Below are positions 46,044-54,710 of a DNA stretch of 64,000 nucleotides, one piece after another. The notes beneath the pieces were generated by a model, which was given only the letters and a program-made list of their open reading frames with translations, did not search any database and was not told where the DNA came from. A program made the translations under genes and the position numbers. Within the stretch, counting starts at the first letter, position 1. Each line of letters begins with the position of its first letter. The DNA is taken from assembly GCA_963706905.1 (NCBI GenBank), contig CAVPNY010000014.1, positions 1 through 64,000 on the forward strand, written 5' to 3'. Source of the stretch: CAVPNY01 sp963706905. GTDB lineage: Bacteria; Chloroflexota; Anaerolineae; Anaerolineales; UBA4823.

Positions 46044-46988
46044 TTGCTAATGTCCAGCAATCAGAACCTGGCAGCCCAGCCTCCCGAAGGCGTGGATCAG
46101 TACCAATACCTGGCCAATTACTTGTTGCACATGAAAAAAGGCGATCAGCTTCTCAGCACTCGCGAGCTGGCGGAGTTAGCTGGAGTCAGCCTGGGCACGA
46201 TTTCGGCTGCCATAAATGAGCTGGAGAGCACAGGGGCAGTTGTGATCAATCGCCGCGGCCGGTTGGGATCTTTTCTCGAAGAGAAATCGATCGGTATGCT
46301 TTGGAGAATGATCGAAAACCGCCCGATGGTGATCTCCCTGACGCTGCCGACTTACCCCAAATGCGAAGGCCTGGCAACAGCCATCTATTCCCTGTTAAAT
46401 GGCGCTGGCGTGGAGACCTACCTGATCTTTATCCGTGGAGCGCATAACCGCATCAAAGCGCTCCGATCGGGCCAGTGCCATGCAGCTGTGATCTCTGCTC
46501 TGGCAGCTGAAGAATCCGACGGCCAGGCAGAGCAAGAAATCCTCAGGTTGCCTGCAGAGAGCTTCGTGACCGATCATCGGGTTTACTACCGGCGCGGTAA
46601 TCAAAGCCCGGAACTGCGCCTACGGGTTGGGATCGATTATGATTTATTTGATCTGGTTTATCTGACTGAGCTCGAATTCAATAACGAAAATGTCGAATTC
46701 TGTGAGATGCCCTTCATTCAGATTGACCGCTATCTGGGAAAAAGCTCGGTAGACGCGGCAATCTCAAACATCGATCATATCGAACGGCTAATCAGCGACG
46801 AGATCGCCTCTCGCCCACTGTCAGATCGAGTGCAGAAGTTGCTAAAAGACCGCGACACATCGGCCTCGCTGGTAGGGCATCGCGGCTCGGAAGCAGTTGC
46901 TACCGTGATCCGCGAAGTGCTGATCCCAGAGAAGTTGATCGAAATCCAGCAGAAAGTTGTGGATGGTTTGATCGTGCCGAGGTATTGA
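46044..46988 (+). CDS. yhfZ: YhfZ-type transcriptional regulator (GntR-like HTH with YhfZ_C domain)
   Basis: 314 residues from TTG 46044 (ATG 46050 is the alternative; AAGGAT lies 6 bp before the TTG). The N-terminal winged helix (TRELAELAGVSLGTISAAIN, then VVINRRGRLGSFLEE) is followed by a periplasmic-binding-type effector domain with PMVISLTLPTYPKCEGLATA, the YhfZ_C hallmark. In E. coli yhfZ sits in the uncharacterised yhf operon next to a PLP enzyme gene, yhfX; here it is also coupled to a PLP enzyme. It probably senses an intermediate of the divergent operon. Confidence 0.83.
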   Translation: MLMSSNQNLAAQPPEGVDQYQYLANYLLHMKKGDQLLSTRELAELAGVSLGTISAAINELESTGAVVINRRGRLGSFLEEKSIGMLWRMIENRPMVISLTLPTYPKCEGLATAIYSLLNGAGVETYLIFIRGAHNRIKALRSGQCHAAVISALAAEESDGQAEQEILRLPAESFVTDHRVYYRRGNQSPELRLRVGIDYDLFDLVYLTELEFNNENVEFCEMPFIQIDRYLGKSSVDAAISNIDHIERLISDEIASRPLSDRVQKLLKDRDTSASLVGHRGSEAVATVIREVLIPEKLIEIQQKVVDGLIVPRY

Positions 46989-48112
46989 TGAGCACGATCC
47001 CTAATACGGAGCTGATCGGAAGACCGATAATCGATCTCGACACACCGGCGCTGCTACTGGATATGGCTGCCATGCAACGCAATCTGCAGCATATGATGCT
47101 TTTCCTGTCAGGCAAAGGAGTGCGGCTCCGCCCACATGTCAAGCTTTACCGGGCGACGCCCGAGCTGGTGCGTATGCAGCTTGACGCTGGCGCGATTGGG
47201 ATGACCTGCGCTAAGCTATCCGAAGCGGAAGTCCTGGCAGCTGCGGGAGTTCAAGATATCCTGATCGCCAACCAGATCGTTAACCCGATCAAGATCGAGC
47301 GGTTGATCAAGCTAACCCAGATCAGCGATATCAAAGTTGCGGTTGACAGCCGCCAGAACGTGATGGAGCTGGCGCAGGCTGCGCAAACCCATGGGATCAG
47401 CCTGGGAGTCCTGGTGGAAGTCAACATCGGTCACAATCGATGCGGCGTGGCTCCCTTTCAGCCAACTTTGGATCTGGTGCGCTTTATTCTGGAATATCCA
47501 GGTTTAAAGTTCATGGGCTTAATGGGATATGATGGACACTGCACCATGAAGGTGGCAGAATTTGATAGAAGGTCAGTTTCACTCCAGGCTAACCGCTTGC
47601 TGGTCGACACGAGGCAATTTATTGAACAAGCCGGGATCGAGGTTGAGATCGTCAGTGGGGCAGGAACCTTCACCTACCGCTATGCCTGCGAGGTGTCAGG
47701 GATCACCGAGGTTCAGGCTGGAACATTCCTGCTGATGGACACCGCCTTTCGAGAACACGGGGTCAGCGAGTTTGAGCCTACCTTAAGCGTGCTGGCGACA
47801 GTGATCAGCCGGCCAGGTTATGCAGGAGCAGAGCAGTTGGCGATTATCGATACGGGTCGGAAATCGATCAGCCCACAGATGGGGCTGCCAGAAGTAAAAC
47901 GGCCTGCTGCAGCTTGGGTGCGCTCCCTAAGCGACGAACACGGCCGGGTTGTTCTGGAAGCAGCCGCCGAGCAAGTAAAGACAGGCGACAAGATCGAGTT
48001 GTGGGTACGAGACGCCAACGCCACGATCAACCAGTTTGACCGCTTTTATATAATTCGAGAGGGACTTGTGGAAGACGTGTGGCCGGTCCCGCTGTGTGGC
48101 CAGAACACATAA
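46988..48112 (+). CDS. Fold-type III PLP enzyme, DSD1/D-threonine-aldolase-like, metal site changed
   Basis: 374 residues from ATG 46988-46990, overlapping the yhfZ stop (TGATG). The PLP lysine motif is seen as RLRPHVKLYRATPE, where D-threonine aldolases and D-serine dehydratases have RPHxKxHK. The C-terminal metal site, normally an HxC or HxD motif just before TVN, reads VRDANATINQFDRFY, so the His and its partner are missing. The rest (LDTPALLLDM, VSGAGTFTY, DVWPV) fits the family. It may be a racemase, aldolase or dehydratase with metal-independent chemistry, or a different reaction. Confidence 0.75.
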   Translation: MSTIPNTELIGRPIIDLDTPALLLDMAAMQRNLQHMMLFLSGKGVRLRPHVKLYRATPELVRMQLDAGAIGMTCAKLSEAEVLAAAGVQDILIANQIVNPIKIERLIKLTQISDIKVAVDSRQNVMELAQAAQTHGISLGVLVEVNIGHNRCGVAPFQPTLDLVRFILEYPGLKFMGLMGYDGHCTMKVAEFDRRSVSLQANRLLVDTRQFIEQAGIEVEIVSGAGTFTYRYACEVSGITEVQAGTFLLMDTAFREHGVSEFEPTLSVLATVISRPGYAGAEQLAIIDTGRKSISPQMGLPEVKRPAAAWVRSLSDEHGRVVLEAAAEQVKTGDKIELWVRDANATINQFDRFYIIREGLVEDVWPVPLCGQNT

Positions 48113-48144
48113 TTCGGACACCGTTTATTCGACACATTTCAATC

Positions 48145-49186
48145 CTAAAACGGTTTGCGGTAGATGGCATCGCGCTGCACCACCTGAAATCCACAGCTTT
48201 CATACAGCCGGGTTACCCCACTGGTACTATCGCTGTCAGCAGCCAGAGTCGATTCGCGCATCCCGGCGGCTTTTTGCGCCTGCAGGCTGCGGGCGATCAA
48301 CGCCCGCGCCAAACCGCGCCGCCGCCAGGCTCGGTCAACGCCAATCCCCTCCGTATAACCACGCTTGCGACCGAACTTCTCATTTTCGACCTGATCGATA
48401 AAGGTCAGTACGTGCCCGACTACGCGACCGTCGGCCTGATCCCAGGCAATTTGCCAAAGCTCGGGCTGAAAGCGGGGATGAGCCACCCAGCGTTGATAAT
48501 CCTCTTCGGTGAGCGGGCTGTAACCCCATTCATCCTGGCTGGCTTCATCAACCGAGGCCCAGATGGCGCGGTAATGCTCTGGCAATGCCGGTCGGACTTC
48601 GACCCCAGCAGGCAAAGGGTAGTCAGGGATATCTTCCAAGGTGGGTCGGACCATTTCAAAGAAGTATCGGGTGGGCTGGTAGCCGGCGCTCTCCAACAAG
48701 GCAGCCGTGCCTGTCGCATGTTGCTGGGCAGAAGCCTGAAAAAAACGAGCCGGGTCGGCCGGGTGGGCTGCAGCGATATCCCGCAGGCGACTCTCCAGCC
48801 AGCGCAGCATTGCGCCGCCAATGCCTTTGCGCCGCCAGACCGGTGCCAGGAAGCCAACCGATTCATAGATGTGTCCCGTCCCTATTTCTTCCCACCACCA
48901 GCCGCGCCCATAACCGATCAGCTCTCCAGCCATCTCAGCCATGATCATATCCTGATAAGGATCACAATTGGCACAGGCGGCTGTAGTTGCGGGTGATATC
49001 TTCCAGTGTATCCGCCCGCTCGATTTTATCGGCTGCTGCGCTGGACAGGAGGACGGCGAGCATGCCGGGGTAGTCAGGTTCACCTTGAAAAAGGCGAAAG
49101 CGCAAACCCGGGATCTCCGGGACAACGGCGGCCTGTATCGGATCAGATGACAATGGTATCTCCTGACTGGTCACGGACCACTTCAT
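48145..49186 (-). CDS. Tandem GNAT N-acetyltransferase, frameshifted
   Basis: About 346 residues when repaired. The first frame (start 49184-49186, MKWSVTSQEIPLSSDPIQAA) runs to NYSRLC; the second continues CDPYQDMIMAEMAGELIGYG to the end, so one indel lies near 48965. Two GNAT modules are visible: VWRRKGIGGAMLRWL (acetyl-CoA site of module 1) and GVDRAWRRRGLARALIARSL (module 2). Tandem GNATs of this type acetylate small-molecule amines, but the substrate is unknown. It lies tail-to-tail with the PLP enzyme gene, 32 bp away. Confidence 0.8.
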
Positions 49187-49237
49187 GAAGATTGAGTAAG
49201 CATGGGAAGAGCAAAAAATGAGCTTTCCCGCTTAACA

Positions 49238-49690
49238 TTAATAGAAGTTAGGCAGTTTGTGGGAGGTGGCGTTCAAAATGGTGCTGATGATAAACAGCAC
49301 TGCATAAACATACCACAGGGGTCTGCTGATCAACGCCAGCGGCCACCAGTAAAACATGACCGTCGCCAGGTAGAGCAGCAAATACGGGCCGCCAATCGTC
49401 CAGCGCATCGGGCTGCGCCACTCGATCCCCCGGACATATTCGACATAGTAGCCGTATAACCCCCAGGCGAGATACAGGACTCCACCCAGCCACAGGCTCC
49501 AGGGCATGCCGTTCGCCCATAAGATCAGGCTGACTGCCGCAGCAGGGAAGCTCATGGCGTATACCGCTGGCCCATAGCGCATGGCCAGTTCAAAACGCCA
49601 TTTGCGCAGCGCGAAGTGGATAATCAGGAGGATCTGGAAGAGGAAAGCGGTGACGACGAAGAGGATTTCAAGTCTGTTTACGTCAGGCAT
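49238..49690 (-). CDS. Hypothetical polytopic membrane protein
   Basis: 150 residues from ATG 49688-49690 (MPDVNRLEILFVVTAFLFQ). Four to five membrane helices with a conserved-looking loop AWGLYGYYVEYVRGIEWRSP and aromatic-rich ends. I do not recognise a family. It stands between a repeat/terminator region and the tandem GNAT gene and has no evident partner. Confidence 0.65.
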   Translation of the reverse strand: MPDVNRLEILFVVTAFLFQILLIIHFALRKWRFELAMRYGPAVYAMSFPAAAVSLILWANGMPWSLWLGGVLYLAWGLYGYYVEYVRGIEWRSPMRWTIGGPYLLLYLATVMFYWWPLALISRPLWYVYAVLFIISTILNATSHKLPNFY

Positions 49691-49719
49691 AAGCGGTTTT
49701 CCTGAGCGAAAAGAACGCC

Positions 49720-49795
49720 TGCAAGGGGCTAGAGCCCACAAGGGGCTAGACTACACCAAGCTATTGTAGCATAGGGCCTTGCGCCCGTCATTCAA
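49720..49795. repeat. Dispersed repeat, copy 1 (imperfect inverted arms)
   Basis: Two blocks, GCCCACAAGGGGCTAGACTA and GTAGCATAGGGCCTTGCGCC, face each other as an imperfect hairpin. Both blocks occur again, in the opposite order, around 50995-51060 next to the 44-bp tandem array. This points to a dispersed REP- or MITE-like family in this genome. Confidence 0.5.
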
Positions 49796-49796
49796 G

Positions 49797-49826
49797 ACCT
49801 CCGAGTTCTGGCGAGAACTCGGAGGT
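49797..49826. terminator. 13-bp stem-loop terminator
   Basis: Arms ACCTCCGAGTTCT and AGAACTCGGAGGT with loop GGCG. It lies about 40 bp past the stop of the cytochrome c gene on the minus strand. A T-rich stretch follows on the plus strand only, so its strength as a terminator for the cytochrome gene is uncertain. Confidence 0.55.
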
Positions 49827-49866
49827 TTGCTTCGTGCTTGTCCTTGTAGCCGGATGTTCAGAGCGC

Positions 49867-50824
49867 TTATGGCATGGCTATCAAATACGCATACATCGCT
49901 GCCAGCTCTTCATCGTCCATGCGCCCGACATTTTTCCAGGGCATGCTCGGGCTGAGTGTATAACCGTTGGGATCGACCCCGGTGCGCATCGTGTTGATAA
50001 ACTGCTCCTCGGTCCAGGCTTTCACCAGCTCCAGGTTCCAGCCTATGGGAGCCAGCTGGCCCTCCACGCCGCCTTTCAGGTTCTCGCCGTGGCATTCGCG
50101 ACAGTCGTTGTAGCTGAAGAGATACTCGCCGTATTCCACCGTGGGGCCTTTGGGTGGCGCCTCGATGGCGCCTTCGATCGGCGGATGGCCATCCGGCAGC
50201 ATGCCCGCCCCCAGCATGATAATCGCCTGCAGGTTAGGCTGGTCCGGTGGGTCCAGGGTCTCGTTGTCCACCGGCGGCTGGTTACGCAGGTAAGCGATCA
50301 GCGCTTTAGTAGTCATCATCGCTCAGGTTGCGGCCGCGCACCGAGGACATGATGGTGAGCGTGCGCCCCTCCGCGTCGATGCCATCCCGCACCGCCCGGA
50401 AGATCTCGCCATCTGTCCAGTCTTTCACGGATCCGGCAGGGGTCAGGTTCACCGAAACGAACTTTCCCAGGTTGATCGGAAAATCTTTGCCAATATCCAT
50501 CCCGCCGGTCAGCGGCAGCTCGGTGTTCAGCGAGTGACAGGTGGCGCAGAAGGTATCGGCGATATGCTCGCCGCGCGCGATCATCTCTGATGTGGCGGAT
50601 ACCACCACGTCGGGAGCGGGCGTGCTGACCCGCGAATAGCCTTTGAAAAGGCCGATGAGCGCAACCACACTAACCAACGCCACTACCAGGGTCAGCAATC
50701 CGGTTAGAATCGTGCCGCCCCACTTCACGAGCTGGTTTTTCGCCCGCCACAACCGGCTGGTTGCCCAGCCCAGGAGCACTGCCACCGCTACAAATACTAA
50801 CCATCCGAGAATATTTCCAATCAT
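49867..50824 (-). CDS. Membrane-anchored diheme cytochrome c, frameshifted
   Basis: About 318 residues when repaired. The N-terminal part (start 50822-50824) has two membrane helices (residues 5-25 and 38-60) and the first heme site CATCH with Met ligand candidates; the frame is lost at LSDDDY near 50310 and resumes as TKALIAYLRNQPP. The second heme site CRECH follows with a late Met in LSPSMPWKN. Both CxxCH sites face the outside. It would carry electrons at the membrane, perhaps as an alcohol- or sugar-dehydrogenase partner. No dehydrogenase gene is nearby. Confidence 0.8.
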
Positions 50825-50865
50825 GTTTTCTCCTAATATTTCTTTGAATTCTTGGATTAGCCAGG

Positions 50866-51062
50866 ACCTTGTACCCGAATTCCCCGATGATGTTTCTCTG
50901 TAGTTTAGGGCCGTGTGCCCGAACTCCCCGATGATGTTTCTCTGTAATATAGAGCCGTGTGCCCGAACTCCCCGATGATGTTTCTTTGTAGTATAGGGCC
51001 TTGTGCCCGTTCAATAAAAACGCCCACAAGGGGCTGGCAAGCACAGCTTGCACGACTACACC
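50866..51062. repeat. 44-bp tandem array plus dispersed-repeat copy 2
   Basis: CCCCGATGATGTTTCT recurs at 50882, 50926 and 50970, an exact 44-bp period, with a fourth partial unit (CCTTGTGCCCG) at about 51000. Variation between copies is small. The array is followed by the dispersed-repeat block CGCCCACAAGGGGCTGGCAA. No coding function; the frames that cross it are repetitive artefacts. Confidence 0.75.
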
Positions 51063-51349
51063 ATTCCAACCCAACAGGTTGATGCCCGCTCAGAGGAGTC
51101 GAACACCAGGTGGTCAACGTCGAAAATTGGCCTAAAGGTTATTTACCCATCGTCGAAATATTCGAAGACAAACCTGGTTGGATCGCCCTAATTAACGTCT
51201 GTTCGGAATAAGAGAAAAGGTTTATTTGTTGTTGGTTTTCTTGTTCGGCAGTCAGTCTTAAATTTCTGTCCAGCCCAATCGGGCATTTATACTCTTCATT
51301 ATCCATAAAGTCAAGGCAAATTGCGGATCGTCCGGATCGGTGGGTTCGA

Positions 51350-52822
51350 TTATTGGGCCAGATCCTTGGCCTCAACAAGAATTTTATCCAGGTCTTCACG
51401 ACTGAAGAATTGTCCGCGCAGAAAAACACCCTCAATCTGCTGTGCATTATTGATGTCTTCCAGTGGATTTGCTCTAAGAAGGACCATAGAAGCAGCCTTG
51501 CCCTCGCCAAGGCTGCCGATGCGCTCCCCAAGACCCATAAACTGCGCCGGTACGAGGGTGGCACTGCGCAGCACATCCGCCGCTGGAATTCCGGCCTCCT
51601 GCCAGATTGCCATTTCTTCGTGGACAGAATAGCCAGGGATGATGCCGGGACACATTAGATCAGTACCCACCATCAGCGGTATTCCAGCCTGGTTCATCTC
51701 CTTAACCATCTGGACCCAGTTTTGCCAGAATAAATCTGGAAATTCGGTTTGTCCAGCCCATTGTGATTTCCACATGGAGAAAAGGTTTTGGGAGATGTAT
51801 TCACCCTGCGGTAGGCTCTTGGCCTCTAGCGAGTTTACATCTGGCCAGTTCTTGAACGTGACTACCGTCGGATCGACAGTCAGACCGCTCGACCGCAGCC
51901 GCTGATAGAAATCCTGTAATGCCTGCGGGTCAACCTCGCCAAGACGCAGCACATAGCCAAAATCCGATCCTTGGCCTGTGAAAGTTAACTCGACGGGTTC
52001 CCCCAATAGCCTGGCGATCACTTTTCCAAACCCGAACCAGTGCTCGCTGCTTTGCAGTCCTGCCACAGCGGCGTCTTCGATGTAGATCGAATCTGGAATG
52101 TGCCCGACCACCTTGAGTCCCAAGTTCTGAGCCTCGTCAATGATCGCCAGGAACACCTCTTTGTCCAGGGCGCTGTAGACCTTGATCATGTCCACACCGG
52201 CATCTGCCTGTGCCTGTACCGCTGTCCGTCCCTCCTCAGGTGTCTGGATGCCGATCGAGATTTGCGGGATCAGGGGCGGGCTTCCATCCAGAATCGCGCC
52301 GGCGGCGATCATTTCTGGTCCCAGGATTTCGCCCCGGTTCAGCTCATCCCGCAGTTTCAGGATGTAGTCATTTGGCATACCCATGTCGCGAACAAGCAAA
52401 ACCCCATTGGCAATCATCAACCGCCCGAAAACGGGTGCGTCGAAATAGTGGACATGCGCATCGACGAGGCCGGGCATCAGGTAGTGCCCGTGCCCATTGA
52501 TGATTTCTGCATCTTCCGGGATGTTCAATTTACCATATGCGCCAATCTTGTCGATCCGATCGCCCATGACGATGACAGTCTGGTTGGGTATTGCGATCCC
52601 GTTTTCAACATCAATAATCGCCACATCCGTGATCGCATAGATAGTCTCAGTAACGGCGGTCGTTAGGGCGGGTGCCGTGGTTTCAATCGATGGTTGGGTT
52701 GGTGTGGGCGTGGCGTTGACGGGGATCATAGTCACAACTGCTGGGGTAGGTGTGGCTACCGGAGAGCAAGCAGCCAAAAGCAAGATAAGAATCACCGGCA
52801 ATTCTGTGCCCGTTCTGCTCAT
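51350..52822 (-). CDS. Amidohydrolase family lipoprotein
   Basis: A 490-residue exported lipoprotein with lipobox LLAACS (Cys19) and a Thr/Pro linker to residue 60. The metal motifs of amidohydrolases follow: MPGLVDAHVHYFD (HxH), DMIKVYS (Lys position), KVVGHIPD and SEHWFGFG (His), and LMVGTDLMCPG (Asp). This is the imidazolonepropionase-like branch of exported amidohydrolases; substrate unknown. The start overlaps the stop of a serine-hydrolase gene (ATGA), so the two are coexpressed and may act on the same class of amide compounds outside the cell. Confidence 0.83.
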   Translation of the reverse strand: MSRTGTELPVILILLLAACSPVATPTPAVVTMIPVNATPTPTQPSIETTAPALTTAVTETIYAITDVAIIDVENGIAIPNQTVIVMGDRIDKIGAYGKLNIPEDAEIINGHGHYLMPGLVDAHVHYFDAPVFGRLMIANGVLLVRDMGMPNDYILKLRDELNRGEILGPEMIAAGAILDGSPPLIPQISIGIQTPEEGRTAVQAQADAGVDMIKVYSALDKEVFLAIIDEAQNLGLKVVGHIPDSIYIEDAAVAGLQSSEHWFGFGKVIARLLGEPVELTFTGQGSDFGYVLRLGEVDPQALQDFYQRLRSSGLTVDPTVVTFKNWPDVNSLEAKSLPQGEYISQNLFSMWKSQWAGQTEFPDLFWQNWVQMVKEMNQAGIPLMVGTDLMCPGIIPGYSVHEEMAIWQEAGIPAADVLRSATLVPAQFMGLGERIGSLGEGKAASMVLLRANPLEDINNAQQIEGVFLRGQFFSREDLDKILVEAKDLAQ

Positions 52823-54321
52823 GGATTTTCAAGCTGCCCCTCTGCGCTGAGGCCCAGATCGGGATCTTCGATCACCACCCGGCCATCTTCGAAATGCAAC
52901 CTGTAATCCAGGGTGCCCACATCGAACGTCTCCAGGATGAACGTGGCTGGATCGGCCCAATAACCGCGTGTCGCCTGCCCATCGACAGCCAGACGGTAGC
53001 GACCATCCAACCCGACCGGCCAGGTAATCGATTCACCGGAAGTCATCTCGAGCTGCAAGACGGCATCAGCCGGGTCGTCAAATTTGGGTGAGGCTTTAGC
53101 GACGTTGAGCGGATTGGGAGAGAAGACATAGGTTTCACCCGAAATCGCCAGGCTTGGATCCGGCTGGACACCTTCCGGAAAAGGAGCGCCAGGCTGCTGG
53201 ATAGCATCCAGGGCCGCGTTCAACTGGGCAATGCCCTCCGGATTGGCCGGCAGTGGATTTTCCAGGTCGGCAACTGACCCCGAAACGTACGGGTCGATGG
53301 TGTCATACTCGTACCCGCCGCCCGCCGAGACCAGGACGACATCCATGGCTGGCAGGACGAAAACCTTCTGCCCACCCCGCCCCGATGCGTTATACTGGCC
53401 TTCTTCGACCCACCAGCCATAGCCGTAACTTTCGTCTGCGTTGGCCTGGACCTGCGGCTTGACGGCCTCTTGCACCCAGTCGGCGGGGACGATCTGCTGC
53501 CCGTCCCACTGGCCTTTATGCAGGAACAAGAAGCCGATCTTCGCCGCATCGGCCATCTTCAGGTGCAGGTCACCCCAGCCGAAGGTGTAACCCTGCGGAT
53601 CGGTTTTCCAGGTGGTTTCCTGGATGCCCAATGGCTCGAACAGGTATTGCCGGGCGAATTCTTGTTCGGTCATACCGGTCGCACCCTGGAGGACGGCGGA
53701 AAGCAGGTGCATCCCGGGGCTGTCGTAGCAGAACTGGCTACCCGGCTCGTTCACCACCTCCCGATCGAGGGCGAACTGCACCCAGTCCGGTGTGGCTTGC
53801 ATCTCGGAGATGTTGGCCTGATCGCCTTCCAAACACAGGGATCGGAAGCCGTTGGTATTGGTCACCATGTGACGCAAGGTGATGGCCTGCTTGCGAGCGT
53901 CCAGGTTAGCGATCTCCCGATCAGGGAAGAAGGATACCAGTTCGTCGTCCAGGTCGAGTTTACCCTGCGCTTCAGCGATGCCGATCAGAGTAGTGGTGAT
54001 GGACTTGGTTACAGAGGCGACATCGTGCGGGAAGCTGCCATCGTAGGGTTCGAAGACCGCCTTCAGGAGGACTTTGCCGCCGCGCACGATGAACAGGCCA
54101 TCCACCGGGATATCTTTTTCCTGGATGGCCAACAAGGCTTCAGCCAGTTTCGCTGAATTGAGGCCCTGCTCTTCAGGTGTGGTCGCTAGCCAGCCCTGGG
54201 TGGGCCAGTAGTCCGGCGTGGCAGCCTGCTCCCCATTCAGCAGCCGGGGGATGAAGATGATCGCCAGCACAGCCAGAATGGCGACGACGACGATAAGAAT
54301 GATCAATTTTTGGTTACGCAT
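52819..54321 (-). CDS. Serine hydrolase, beta-lactamase/PBP class C fold, membrane-anchored
   Basis: 500 residues from ATG 54319-54321 (MRNQKLIILIVVVAILAVLA) behind AAGGAG; the longer frame upstream is not used. An N-terminal signal anchor (residues 5-25) precedes the catalytic domain: SVTK (Ser103, Lys106), FCYDSPGMHLL at the YxN position and SGRGGQKVFVLP at the KTG position. About 120 residues at the C-terminus form a beta domain. It shares the fold with the lipoprotein at 5963-7294 but is coupled to an amidohydrolase. Confidence 0.85.
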   Translation of the reverse strand: MRNQKLIILIVVVAILAVLAIIFIPRLLNGEQAATPDYWPTQGWLATTPEEQGLNSAKLAEALLAIQEKDIPVDGLFIVRGGKVLLKAVFEPYDGSFPHDVASVTKSITTTLIGIAEAQGKLDLDDELVSFFPDREIANLDARKQAITLRHMVTNTNGFRSLCLEGDQANISEMQATPDWVQFALDREVVNEPGSQFCYDSPGMHLLSAVLQGATGMTEQEFARQYLFEPLGIQETTWKTDPQGYTFGWGDLHLKMADAAKIGFLFLHKGQWDGQQIVPADWVQEAVKPQVQANADESYGYGWWVEEGQYNASGRGGQKVFVLPAMDVVLVSAGGGYEYDTIDPYVSGSVADLENPLPANPEGIAQLNAALDAIQQPGAPFPEGVQPDPSLAISGETYVFSPNPLNVAKASPKFDDPADAVLQLEMTSGESITWPVGLDGRYRLAVDGQATRGYWADPATFILETFDVGTLDYRLHFEDGRVVIEDPDLGLSAEGQLENP

Positions 54322-54350
54322 CGGGGAACTCCTTAATCTTACTGACCGCT

Positions 54351-54388
54351 CAGACTTCGAAAGTTTTAAGGCAAACTTCCGAAGTCTG
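54351..54388 (-). promoter_or_regulatory. Stem-loop in the leader of the serine hydrolase gene
   Basis: Arms CAGACTTCG and CGAAGTCTG, extended by AAGTTT/AAACTT after one mismatch, with loop TAAGGC. It begins 30 bp upstream of the start codon, in the same position as the stem-loops before the nitroreductase and ABC exporter genes. Confidence 0.5.
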
Positions 54389-54710
54389 GTTGTGATCAAC
54401 CGGAAAGAACATGCATTATTAAGAATAGGTCAAATCGATGCAGAATGAAGAATTTGCTGGAGGCTTTGCTGGAGGCTTGTTGTTGTTCAGCGAAAATGTC
54501 ACCCCTTCACTCCGTTCAGGGCAGGCCCTATGAACACACAGGTGATATTGATGATGAAAGAACAGCTACAATAGATCACCCTCGATGGCGCGCACAGACA
54601 AAAGGTTCTTCACCGCTCCGGGTTTGAGCATAGAATTCCGGAACGCAAGAGATAGTCAATACCCGTTTACAAAAAATTTGGTGCGAAAGTCAAGCACGAG
54701 TTTCCAACCT
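54389..54710. other. 322-bp gap without a recognised gene
   Basis: The gap separates the serine-hydrolase leader from the end of the tocopherol-cyclase-family gene. It contains a short direct repeat of GCTGGAGGCTT (about 54459-54482). I see no gene with a credible ribosome site and no clear promoter or terminator. Confidence 0.4.

Noticed and set aside
50866..51010. CRISPR array suspected from regular spacing of 44 bp
   Set aside because: The whole unit is repeated with no unique spacers, and no cas gene is near.
50905..51117. ORF across the tandem repeat with recurring LQRNIIGEFG phrases
   Set aside because: It is a translation of the 44-bp DNA repeat, not a repeat protein: the period is not a multiple of three and no start signal exists.
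51139..51305. Possible 55-residue ORF on the minus strand (MDNEEYKCPIGLD start) downstream of the amidohydrolase
   Set aside because: No ribosome site, low-complexity Gln/Asn run and no sign of conservation; the longer frame through it is a shadow of the amidohydrolase gene.
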